From Parapedobacter koreensis (GTDB lineage: Bacteria; Bacteroidota; Bacteroidia; Sphingobacteriales; Sphingobacteriaceae), in the NCBI RefSeq assembly GCF_900109365.1, contig NZ_FNZR01000009.1:1-64000 (forward strand): DNA of 64,000 nt, read 5' to 3'. Positions 26,968 to 35,688 of the stretch are shown piece by piece. Each line of letters opens with the position of its first letter. Positions within the stretch are counted from its first letter, which is position 1. Made by a program: the position numbers and the translations under genes. Below the pieces are notes generated by a model that saw nothing but the letters and a program-made list of their open reading frames with translations, made no database searches and was not told where the DNA came from.

Positions 26968-29900
26968 TCAATATGCCAGTACAAAATATCCCTTCTCATA
27001 CGCCATTTTTCCATTCACCTGCACCTCCACGAGGTAGAAGTACGTCCCGGCGGGAAGCTTTTTCTCACTTGTGCCCACCCCGCGGAAAGCAACCCGGTCA
27101 TTGTCGTAGTTTTCGGCGCTGTAGATGATGGTCCCGTTGCGGCTGAACAGCGTCACTTTGTTTTCCGGATAGTCGCGTATCCCCTCGATGATCAGGAATT
27201 CATTGATTCCATCGCCGTTGGGCGACACGGCAGGGTGTACCTTTACGGGTAGCTTAGCCGAGGGATCGGCCACACGCACGGTGGCCGTTACCGGTTCGGC
27301 AGGTTCGTGGTTGGCATCGCCCGCCTGTGTGGCCGTGATCCGCACCGTGCCCAGCCGATGGATGTGCAATGCGGTGCCCTCTACGGTTGCCACCAGTGGA
27401 TCGTCCACCGACAGCACAACCGGCAGGCCGCTCGTTGCCGACACCGGTATTTCCACGCTTCCCGCATCCCAGCGGACTTCCGGCGGCACGGACAGCGTGA
27501 TGGTCTGCTTAGCCTTCCCAACGGTGAGCACCTGCGACACTTCCGGCCTGTTTTCGTAGTTTGCGTTTGCCGGCACGGTAGCCGTAATCGTGGCGATACC
27601 CGCCCCGGTAATGTGCATTCGTCCGGCGGCCGATACGGTGGCCACCGCCGGATCACTGCTGCTGTAGATCACCTCCCCCTCACTGCTTGACACAGCCCCG
27701 GCATCAAAGTCCGCATCGCCGTATACTTTATCCGGCAGCCCGGGGAATTCCAGTGACCGCCATGCGGGTTCCACACGGAGTGTGAATGTCCTGCTCGCTG
27801 CCCTGTAGTTCCGGGTTTCCGGAGCGCTTACCGACACGGTATAAGTGCCTGCATCCGTATAGAAACGTGCCGGAAGATAAACCGGATCGGACTCCGGATG
27901 GTTTAGCCGCACCGCCAGCTCCTTCGGTTTCCCATCGTAGATGAAAAGCTGCGTGGTTTCTCCCAGTATCCTGCTTTCCGCTTTATTCACCGTCAGCATC
28001 ACCTCTTTGCTGACCGTTGCATAGGCCGCATTATCCGGTATAAAGGTTACTTTCAGTGTATGGCTTCCTGCGGGCAGGGATGTGCCGGCGGCTGGCGCAT
28101 ACGTAAAGCTGCCCTTCACATCCGCCGTGCCGTTCAGCTCAACGCTACTTAAGGCCGTGCCGTAGGTGATGGCTGCGGGCGGGTACCAAGTGATCACCGG
28201 TGTACGCACGCCGGTGATCCTAAGCGCCATGATCCTGCTGGCAGCTTCATGGTTCCGGCTCTGTGCAGCACGGATGGTAATACGGTAGGTACCCGCGTCG
28301 GTATAGCTTTGCTGTGGATCGTAGGTGAGCGGACTCTCACTGTGATTCAGCGTTGCGATTACCGACTTGGGCGTGCCGTCGTAAACGAATGTCTGCACTG
28401 GGTCGGCCGTAATAACGGCCTGAGCCCGGTTGATAATAAGATCTGCGGTTAGTACTTTATCCACGTAATTCTGTTGCTTTATAGTTGCAGTGACTGTATA
28501 ATCGCCGGCATTTACCTGGTCATTGCCGGTGTATGCCACGGTTGCATCCTGCGGCAATCCCGCAACAGCCAGCGATTTAACGCTGCCGTCATAGGTAAAC
28601 GTTCCGTCGGCCAGCGTTACGCCGGCGATCGTCGCCGGTTTGATGACCAGGGTTACCCGGATAAAGGCCGCTTCGTAATTCTGGCTTTGCGCTGCACGTA
28701 CCGTAATGCTGTAGGTACCCGCATCGGTGTAGCGCTGCTGCGGGTCATAGGCCAACGTACTTTCGCTGTGGTTCAGCGTTGCGATTACTGACTTCGGCGT
28801 GCCGTCATAGGTAAAGACCTGCTCACGGTCTGCCGAAAGAACAGCCACTGCACGGTTGATTACAAGGTTAGCCGTCAGGGTTAGGTCTTCAAAGTTCGGC
28901 TTGCTGACCACCGCTGTTACCGTGTAGCTGCCGGCATCGGTTTGGTCATTGCCGGTATATTTTACCGTCGCATCTGCTGGTGCTCCGGCTACAGCAAGTG
29001 ACTTGACCGTACCGTCGTAAGTAAAGCTACCGTCCGCCAGGCTAATACCATGGAACTGGGCAGGTAGGATTTCGAAAGTTACCGTAACACTTGCCGCTTC
29101 ATAATTCTGCGTTTGAGCCGCACTAATGGTGATCGGGTAAACGCCCACATCTACGTAACTCTGCTGCGGCGTATAGATCAGCTGTGTTTCATTATGGTTC
29201 AGTTCGCCGGTGGCGAATTTATCTTGCCCGCCATACACGAAGGACTGGTACAGGTCGGCCGTGATGACAGCCACTGCACGGTTGATGACCAGTTGGGCCG
29301 TTAAGGTCAGGTCATCGTGGTTCGTCTGGCTCACCACAGCGGTTACCGTATATGTGCCGGCATTGGTCTGGTCATTGCCGGTGTATTTAACCGTTGCATC
29401 CTGCGGCAAGTCGGCAACTGACAGACTGTGTGGCTGGCCATCGTACGTGAATGTTGCATCCGCTAGCGTTATGCCAGTGATCGTTGCAGGAGTAATGGTT
29501 AAAGTACCGGTCACATCCGCAGCCGTATAGTTCGGATTATCCAAACCGGCAACTACCGCATAGGTTCCCGCATCCGTTGGCGCAGTAGCTGAGCCATCAT
29601 AGGTTACCGTAACGGAGCTTCCCAGCCCGGTTGGCGTTGTGGTTACCGTAACGGCTTTTGCCGTGCCATCATACGTCTGCGTAAGGTTGCTTAACGCAAG
29701 CGTGGCTGTGGCTTTGTTGACTATAAAGCCGGTTGTATGCTGCGGCGCAGCATTAAATTCATTGTTGCCCGGCTGATCGGCAGCCAGAGTAACCGTACCG
29801 GCGCCGGTAATCGTAATGATATTATTGCTGATGGTGGCCGGGCCGCTCACAATGCTGTAGACTACCGGAAGCCCTGAACTTGCTGTGGCTACATCAGAAA

Positions 29901-32900
29901 TATCAAAATCAGGATCACCGTAGGTCTTGTCAGCTATCGGTGTGCCAATGGTAATGGTCTGATCGGTTTTTAACGTAGTTACATTCGCCGGATTATCGGT
30001 AGCTGTTGTCAGGTTATATAACAGATCGGTGCCGGAGCCGTTGTATTCAACCACCATTACCCGGTAAACGGTGTTAGGCAGTAAGCCGGTGACCGGAGTA
30101 GTATGGCCTATATCATTATAAATGCAGTACCAGTCGGAACCGTCTAGTTGCGTATCTGCTGTTCCAAAAGCACTATTTGCCTCGTAGGCCGAACCATTTA
30201 CCAGAACAGGCGTGCCATTTTCAGTAGCGGCCATGAATACCGCACGGCCCTCACCATTACCATTGGTCCAGTTGATGCCCGTAGACGTATTTTTTGTATC
30301 AACGAACGTGATCCCGCTTGCCTGAACAGTAGGCGTGGCATGATAAGGTAATTCATAGGCGCCCATATCTATCTGGTCTGCCTGAATCCGGACATTGCCC
30401 GCCAAATCCCTGGCTCCGGCCTGTAGGGCATACCCCTCATTATTGGTTTGCGGGTCGCCAGCATCCACCGCCGGGCTGCCTTTCATTAACGAATAATCGC
30501 CATTGGCCGCATTGACAAACAAGGGATCGGCAACTAAATTGCTGCCGCTTTGTGACATGTTCGCGACTATACTGTAGGAGAAATTAGGTTGCTCGCCCCA
30601 ATAGTAATAAGAAGCAGACTCGCTTTGTGAGTTTCCCCCCGCGCTATTGCCCCATATGATGCTGTTGCTAAGAATCGTAAGCTCCGGATTATCAAGTTGG
30701 TACAGACCGCCGCCATCCCATTCGGCCTGATTGCTCACTATGGTGCAGTTGTAAATGTGACACCATGCCTGACCATCGTTCATGATGGCACCACCGGATC
30801 TACCGGCTATGTTTCCTGTAAAGAGGCAATTCATGAATGTAGGATGCTGACTTGCGTCATTCGCTACGTTATAAACACCTCCGCCATAATCCATGGCCCG
30901 GTTGCCCGAGATGATGCAATTCGCTACTTCCAGGGCAGACCCCAAAATCACCATGCCTCCGCCAGAATAATTGTAACCGAGCCAACCATAAACAGTTCCA
31001 TTGGCAATATTATTATCAGCATTCCCACCGGTAACGGTAAATCCGTCCAGCGTAGCGGTACCCATGTTATTAACCGCGATAACCACTTTATAAGTATTGT
31101 CGCTGTTGTCATGTGGCACCCCTCTGTCCCCGGAAAGTATGGTGACATTCCGCTGCCAGTTTCTTTGGTTGCGGTCGCTTTCTGTACCAGCAAAACCACC
31201 ATAGACCTCCACATTTGCAACCATCTGAAAGGCGTTGTAGCGTGTGTTGTCTTTATCGTCATCGCCATCAAATGGGCTGTATAGTGGCTTATAAGTGCCT
31301 TTTGCCACCCAGATCTGCAAAGGGGCGGCAGTCCAGCTACTGGCATGTTGTTTTGCCCATTTTAATGCATCAGCCAGCTCTGGTATTGCGTTACCCCAGC
31401 TATTGCCAGAATGATCGCCATCCGGAACAGCGCTATTGACGTACAGAATACTGTTGTTGTCTGGCGTGATGTTTATTACAGGGATTACAGGTGTAAAGGA
31501 AGATTCAAATGCGCCCATGTCTACCTGACCGGCCTGAACCCGCATGTTGCCTGCAAGGTCCGTATTTCCGACTTGCACAGCGTAACCTGCAGTATTTGTT
31601 TCGGGATCACCGGCATTAATAGCAGGGCTTCCTGATTGTAACGAATAATCGCCGGCTGTTTCATTGGTAAATAGCGGATCGCCAAAAATATTGCCTGTGC
31701 CGGGAGTAGAAGCACCTTCAACTAAACTATAATTAACAGTGGTGTTAGCGCGATACTCGGTCCTCATGTTCATCGTATACAAGTAGCCTCCGCTATCCTT
31801 GTTACCGTATAGGATAGAGTTATTAATTATACTATTAGTTCCTTGGGCATTATTGATACCACCTCCTTGCTGACTGGCAATATTTGCGGTGATCGTGCAG
31901 TTCGTAATCACCGGCGAGCTGGAATTAAAATTGAATATCCCGGCAGCCCAGGTGGCATTGTTTTTAATAATTAGACAGTTAACGATCTGCGGCGAGGAGT
32001 TATCATTGCTAATGCCTGCGCCATCATTCGCATTATTGCCGCTTATAATGAGATTGGAAAGAACCGGGGATGAATTTTGGTTAGAAATACCACCGCCATG
32101 ACCGGTAGGAAGATTACCTCCGGTAATGGTGAAGCCGTCTAAAACGGTCAGGTTCGATACATTGTTGCTGACAACCACCGTACTGCCATTACCCTGCAAA
32201 GTAGTTACATTGGTGTTCCGGTTGCGTTCGCTTCGTGAACTTTCTGTTCCGGCAAAACCGCCGTATATACCAACGCCCTCAACCATGCTGAAAGAGGTGT
32301 TAGCTGTCGGTTGATAAGTGCCGGCAGCTACCCAGATCTCATCATGCGGCGAGGCCGCATTGATCATGGCCTGCAGGTTGCCTGACGAATTCAACCAGCT
32401 GCTTCCATCGCCCGTACCGCGGGGCGTTACATAATACACTTTGGGTTGCAGCTCGCTGCGGAAGACAGAAAGTGTATTTATGGGGTTATTTACGCCGCCG
32501 TTGGCTACTACCAGGTCTGCCTTTCCATCCCCATCCAGGTCTCCCGTGGCAAGACTGAAGTGTCCGCTGCCCGCAGTATAGTCAGCCCTCGGCGCAAATG
32601 AGTTGGTGCTGATACTTCCTTTTGAAGATATGTTGAGGAAGACCGACATGTTCGTCGCGGCCTCGCCTATCACCGCCAGGTCGGGGCGTTGGTCTCCGTT
32701 AAAGTCCCCGATGACAACTTTTCGCGGACGGGCTGCCGTCCTGGTATCAACTCTCGGCGCAAACGATCCTGCGTTAATGGTTCCCGGCGTGGCGGTATTC
32801 CGGAAGATGGACAACTGTGCAGTAGCGTAATCAGTCGAGATCAGGTCCGGCTTTCCGTCACCATCAAGATCGCTGATAGCTATGCAGCTAGCATTACTTG

Positions 32901-33693
32901 GGACAGCAAAATCTACATTTGCAGGAAATGAGTTTACGGAAAGGCTACCCACAGACGCCGTGTTTCGGAATACGGATAGGCTGGGGTTGGTGTCGCTATT
33001 TCTATTGGTTATCACTAACTCCGGCTTTCCGTCACCGTCCAGATCGCCAATCGCTATGCTGACCGGCACTGTTCCCAGTGCCAGGTTGATCACGACAGGA
33101 GGTTCAAACGAGCTTTGTGTAATAGCTCCCGGCACAGAAATAATATTGTGATACAGGAAGATCGAATTGTTGAACGTATTGACAACTGCAAAATCCAGCT
33201 TTCCGTCACCATCAAGATCACCAACTGCCACGTCGGCGGGGCTGGCGCTCGCTGTAAAATCTACTTGATCTGCAAACGACGACGCGGTTATGCCGCCTGG
33301 CTGCGTCTTATTGCGTAATATCGAAACCGCGCCATCGGCGTCATTTGTTATGATCAGATCGGGCTTTCCATCACCATCCAAATCACCGATAGCCACAGCC
33401 CTCGGCCCGCTTAAGGTAGCATAATCAACTTTGGCAGCAAAAGAGCCGACGCTGATCGTGCCGGCCGACGAAATATTCCGGTAGACCGAAACGGTATTAT
33501 CATCCTTGTTTAGTGCCACCATTTCCGGTTTGCCGTCTCCATCCAGATCGGCAATGGCAACGTTCACAGGATTCCTTCCCGTTGCAAAATCGACCTTTGG
33601 CTTAAGATCGTAAAGCAGCATTGCACCTGCGGAAGAAACCAAACAGGTATGGCATACGATGGTGGAAAAAATAAGGTAGAACTTTTTATTCAT
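26968..33693 (-). CDS. Giant T9SS adhesin: FG-GAP, beta-helix, MBG and type B sorting domain
   Basis: 2241 residues from ATG 33693 (MNKKFYLIFSTIV, a signal peptide). The longer frame to 33831 has no signal peptide. Domain order: seven FG-GAP/VCBS repeats (DLDGDGKPDL type, near 33630-32470); two right-handed beta-helix regions with GGG(I/M) and NNxASxGGGI ladders (32440-31520 and 31460-30330); an FN3-like region; a long array of MBG/YDG-like modules (29970-27760) with TYDGTPKSV and DAGTYTVT motifs; Ig-like domains; and a C-terminal gliding-motility type B sorting domain (VSPNGDGINEFLIIEG, near 27250-26968). One FG-GAP unit reads DFNGDQRPDL instead of the Ca-binding DxDGDGK. It is probably secreted by T9SS and displayed on the surface for adhesion or matrix binding. 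The neighbouring PorP/SprF gene supports this. Confidence 0.9.
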   Translation of the reverse strand: MNKKFYLIFSTIVCHTCLVSSAGAMLLYDLKPKVDFATGRNPVNVAIADLDGDGKPEMVALNKDDNTVSVYRNISSAGTISVGSFAAKVDYATLSGPRAVAIGDLDGDGKPDLIITNDADGAVSILRNKTQPGGITASSFADQVDFTASASPADVAVGDLDGDGKLDFAVVNTFNNSIFLYHNIISVPGAITQSSFEPPVVINLALGTVPVSIAIGDLDGDGKPELVITNRNSDTNPSLSVFRNTASVGSLSVNSFPANVDFAVPSNASCIAISDLDGDGKPDLISTDYATAQLSIFRNTATPGTINAGSFAPRVDTRTAARPRKVVIGDFNGDQRPDLAVIGEAATNMSVFLNISSKGSISTNSFAPRADYTAGSGHFSLATGDLDGDGKADLVVANGGVNNPINTLSVFRSELQPKVYYVTPRGTGDGSSWLNSSGNLQAMINAASPHDEIWVAAGTYQPTANTSFSMVEGVGIYGGFAGTESSRSERNRNTNVTTLQGNGSTVVVSNNVSNLTVLDGFTITGGNLPTGHGGGISNQNSSPVLSNLIISGNNANDGAGISNDNSSPQIVNCLIIKNNATWAAGIFNFNSSSPVITNCTITANIASQQGGGINNAQGTNSIINNSILYGNKDSGGYLYTMNMRTEYRANTTVNYSLVEGASTPGTGNIFGDPLFTNETAGDYSLQSGSPAINAGDPETNTAGYAVQVGNTDLAGNMRVQAGQVDMGAFESSFTPVIPVINITPDNNSILYVNSAVPDGDHSGNSWGNAIPELADALKWAKQHASSWTAAPLQIWVAKGTYKPLYSPFDGDDDKDNTRYNAFQMVANVEVYGGFAGTESDRNQRNWQRNVTILSGDRGVPHDNSDNTYKVVIAVNNMGTATLDGFTVTGGNADNNIANGTVYGWLGYNYSGGGMVILGSALEVANCIISGNRAMDYGGGVYNVANDASQHPTFMNCLFTGNIAGRSGGAIMNDGQAWCHIYNCTIVSNQAEWDGGGLYQLDNPELTILSNSIIWGNSAGGNSQSESASYYYWGEQPNFSYSIVANMSQSGSNLVADPLFVNAANGDYSLMKGSPAVDAGDPQTNNEGYALQAGARDLAGNVRIQADQIDMGAYELPYHATPTVQASGITFVDTKNTSTGINWTNGNGEGRAVFMAATENGTPVLVNGSAYEANSAFGTADTQLDGSDWYCIYNDIGHTTPVTGLLPNTVYRVMVVEYNGSGTDLLYNLTTATDNPANVTTLKTDQTITIGTPIADKTYGDPDFDISDVATASSGLPVVYSIVSGPATISNNIITITGAGTVTLAADQPGNNEFNAAPQHTTGFIVNKATATLALSNLTQTYDGTAKAVTVTTTPTGLGSSVTVTYDGSATAPTDAGTYAVVAGLDNPNYTAADVTGTLTITPATITGITLADATFTYDGQPHSLSVADLPQDATVKYTGNDQTNAGTYTVTAVVSQTNHDDLTLTAQLVINRAVAVITADLYQSFVYGGQDKFATGELNHNETQLIYTPQQSYVDVGVYPITISAAQTQNYEAASVTVTFEILPAQFHGISLADGSFTYDGTVKSLAVAGAPADATVKYTGNDQTDAGSYTVTAVVSKPNFEDLTLTANLVINRAVAVLSADREQVFTYDGTPKSVIATLNHSESTLAYDPQQRYTDAGTYSITVRAAQSQNYEAAFIRVTLVIKPATIAGVTLADGTFTYDGSVKSLAVAGLPQDATVAYTGNDQVNAGDYTVTATIKQQNYVDKVLTADLIINRAQAVITADPVQTFVYDGTPKSVIATLNHSESPLTYDPQQSYTDAGTYRITIRAAQSRNHEAASRIMALRITGVRTPVITWYPPAAITYGTALSSVELNGTADVKGSFTYAPAAGTSLPAGSHTLKVTFIPDNAAYATVSKEVMLTVNKAESRILGETTQLFIYDGKPKELAVRLNHPESDPVYLPARFYTDAGTYTVSVSAPETRNYRAASRTFTLRVEPAWRSLEFPGLPDKVYGDADFDAGAVSSSEGEVIYSSSDPAVATVSAAGRMHITGAGIATITATVPANANYENRPEVSQVLTVGKAKQTITLSVPPEVRWDAGSVEIPVSATSGLPVVLSVDDPLVATVEGTALHIHRLGTVRITATQAGDANHEPAEPVTATVRVADPSAKLPVKVHPAVSPNGDGINEFLIIEGIRDYPENKVTLFSRNGTIIYSAENYDNDRVAFRGVGTSEKKLPAGTYFYLVEVQVNGKMAYEKGYFVLAY
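28230..29540 (-). repeat. Tandem ~430-bp units in the adhesin's MBG array
   Basis: About three DNA repeats of roughly 430 bases. Each encodes an A module (TYDGTPKSVIATLNHSES with YTDAGTYSI) and a B module (LADGTFTYDGSVKSLAVAG with TGNDQ). Neighbouring units share near-identical stretches such as TPKSVIATLNHSES, so they arose by recent internal duplication or are kept alike by conversion. Confidence 0.75.
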
Positions 33694-33760
33694 AGTGGCA
33701 AATTGGATAGCTTTCTGACTTATTGCGGTTTGGTTTTCTTGACATATGTATAGGTTGGCG

Positions 33761-34975
33761 CTATGCTTCATGTGTCTTTTGGTAGTGCTGCCGGTAAATG
33801 AACCACCTCCACAGTCTTTCCAATGGGCCACTTTGATAATACCGAAGCCAGAGGGTACTCAGCATGACCTGAACAGCATAGATAACCACCGCACATATTG
33901 TCGCTCCCAGCAACGTGAGTTTACCCGAAAGGCCAAAGCCGTAGCCATAAAATAAGACCATACAGATCAAGGTCTGCGAAAGGTAATTCGTCAGTCCAAG
34001 GCGTCCGGCATTAGCGATCCATTGCCAGAACCGAGAACGGATATTTTGCAAAGCAATAACCAGAAAAATGAGGTAAATAATAGTAAGTATTGGGGTACCG
34101 ACAAATGTGCACAGTGATCCGAACAGCTTCGCGTATTTCCCTGGACTCAATGGTAGTATAAATTCGAGGCAACTGATACATTTCAGGGCAAGGCCGAGCG
34201 GCAACAGCTGCACTGCAGCCGTTTTCATTTGTTGCCGATATCTGCCAATTTGCGAAAACAGGTCAAGTTTTCCGGCAATCAAACCGAGCAAAAACATGAT
34301 CTCATAATGTGCCAGATTCGAAAGGCCGCTTTTTGCCAGCAATACATATAACATTGCTACACCCAGTTTCTGTAAACGAAGGATATCGATCAACGTACCG
34401 TGTTGCCACGTTTCTACTATCATCATCACCACTGAATCCGTTTCCCGAACATGAGCAGCATTTTCCGCCGCCGACGGGGACAAAAAAATCGTGGACAAAA
34501 CTTGAAATGCAACGCTGGCCAGGCTGATGGCAATGATCCAGTTTTTCAATGACCGGACGGATTTTTTATTAAAGTACAGCAGTGTAAAACCAAGGAGCGC
34601 ATATTTGTGCAGCACATCACCGAACCAGAAAATGAAGGCATGAACAAGCCCAAGAAATAGCAGGAACCATAACCGCCGTTTGAATAAACCGTCGCCATCC
34701 AGTTTGTTGGCAACCGATTTTTGCATCATCAAATGGAAGCTCAGGCCGAAAAGGAAACTATATATCGTATAAAACTGTCCCTTGATGAATACATGGATCA
34801 GGAACTGAACAGGCGCATAGGTTTCCGGCCGATCCAAGTGCAATGCGTACACCTGTCCCGGCCTGAGAAAAGCAAATAAAGTATACGTTTGGATATTAAA
34901 GATAAGGATGCCTAAAAGTGCGATTCCACGAATAATATCAACCGTAAAAACGCGTTGATTAATAGATTGATTCAT
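33761..34975 (-). CDS. DUF418-family membrane protein (paralog B)
   Basis: A 404-residue polytopic membrane protein, collinear with the copy at 21959-23173. It shares [32 protein letters not shown] and the C-terminal [15 protein letters not shown] region. The family has no proven function. It starts 39 bases downstream of a small membrane protein gene and precedes the giant adhesin gene on the same strand, so it may belong to the same transcription unit. Confidence 0.88.
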   Translation of the reverse strand: MNQSINQRVFTVDIIRGIALLGILIFNIQTYTLFAFLRPGQVYALHLDRPETYAPVQFLIHVFIKGQFYTIYSFLFGLSFHLMMQKSVANKLDGDGLFKRRLWFLLFLGLVHAFIFWFGDVLHKYALLGFTLLYFNKKSVRSLKNWIIAISLASVAFQVLSTIFLSPSAAENAAHVRETDSVVMMIVETWQHGTLIDILRLQKLGVAMLYVLLAKSGLSNLAHYEIMFLLGLIAGKLDLFSQIGRYRQQMKTAAVQLLPLGLALKCISCLEFILPLSPGKYAKLFGSLCTFVGTPILTIIYLIFLVIALQNIRSRFWQWIANAGRLGLTNYLSQTLICMVLFYGYGFGLSGKLTLLGATICAVVIYAVQVMLSTLWLRYYQSGPLERLWRWFIYRQHYQKTHEA

Positions 34976-35014
34976 AGCATTGCCATATTTTTAAGCTCTA
35001 TCATCATGTTTCAA

Positions 35015-35239
35015 TTAGATGGTATCCACCAAAAAAAACAACGCAATTCCCGCAAATGATATCCAGGCAAATGCAAGGAAAGACTTTTGAAGCTGTCTGG
35101 ATCGGATGATATCTGCTACCCTCCCTGAATTTTTTAATCGTCCAGACCGATGCTTCTGGATTTTGTAAAGCAAAAAGGAAACAAAACAACATATAGCGAG
35201 CAGATCCACTATAGGCCAATGCGTAATGCTAAAAGTCAT
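35015..35239 (-). CDS. Small two-helix membrane protein
   Basis: A 74-residue protein with two hydrophobic helices (VDLLAICCFVSFLLYKI and AFAWISFAGIALFFLV) separated by a basic loop with KHRSGRLKN. No family is recognised. A minus-strand -7 box lies about 36 bases upstream and DUF418 paralog B follows 39 bases downstream, suggesting an operon. An overlapping frame at 35004-35219 has no such character and is rejected. Confidence 0.6.
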   Translation of the reverse strand: MTFSITHWPIVDLLAICCFVSFLLYKIQKHRSGRLKNSGRVADIIRSRQLQKSFLAFAWISFAGIALFFLVDTI

Positions 35240-35274
35240 AGACAGATAAATTGTGTTTTTAATGGAATTGATCG

Positions 35275-35282
35275 CAAAAGTA
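35275..35282 (-). promoter_or_regulatory. -7 element upstream of the small membrane protein and DUF418 B
   Basis: Minus-strand TACTTTTG fits TAnnTTTG and lies 36 bases upstream of the ATG at 35239. No -33 TTG at suitable spacing was found. Confidence 0.4.
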
Positions 35283-35688
35283 GCCCGCAGTGTAAAGGGG
35301 GCTCATAAGGTTTGTTTCAGCAGTATATAAATATTGTTTCGCTGATGACTCTTATAGCTGATGCTCGTCTTATAACAAACTGATTCCAACACCTGGCAGG
35401 ATGAGAATTTTTAAATTACTGGTAAGAACACACGGTTAAACATGCACCACTGGTAGCGAAGACTCATTGAGCGCTCTGCCTGATTGAAACAATATCGATA
35501 AGGAAATTGCACATATTTTATAGCCTATAAAAGATAGAAAGACCAATATTGCAAAGACTTTTTGCGAGTAGTAAGATTAATTATGCCTACGGATAAAGCA
35601 GATTACTTAAATGGATAACAAGTATCATTTATTACTTACATTTCACCCCAAATCATCCTGCCATACGTCTCTCAATAGAAATGAGACT
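35283..35688. other. AT-rich intergenic region between divergent genes
   Basis: About 400 bases with no open frame longer than noise and no strong hairpin. It should hold the plus-strand promoter of the hybrid two-component gene, but I find no exact TAnnTTTG in that orientation. Confidence 0.5.

Noticed and set aside
28230-29540. Regular repeats that could suggest a CRISPR-like array
   Set aside because: The repeats are inside an open frame, about 430 bases long and protein-coding (MBG modules), with no spacers.
35004-35219. 71-residue minus frame overlapping the 74-residue membrane protein
   Set aside because: Only the other frame has two clean membrane helices and a -7 box at suitable distance.
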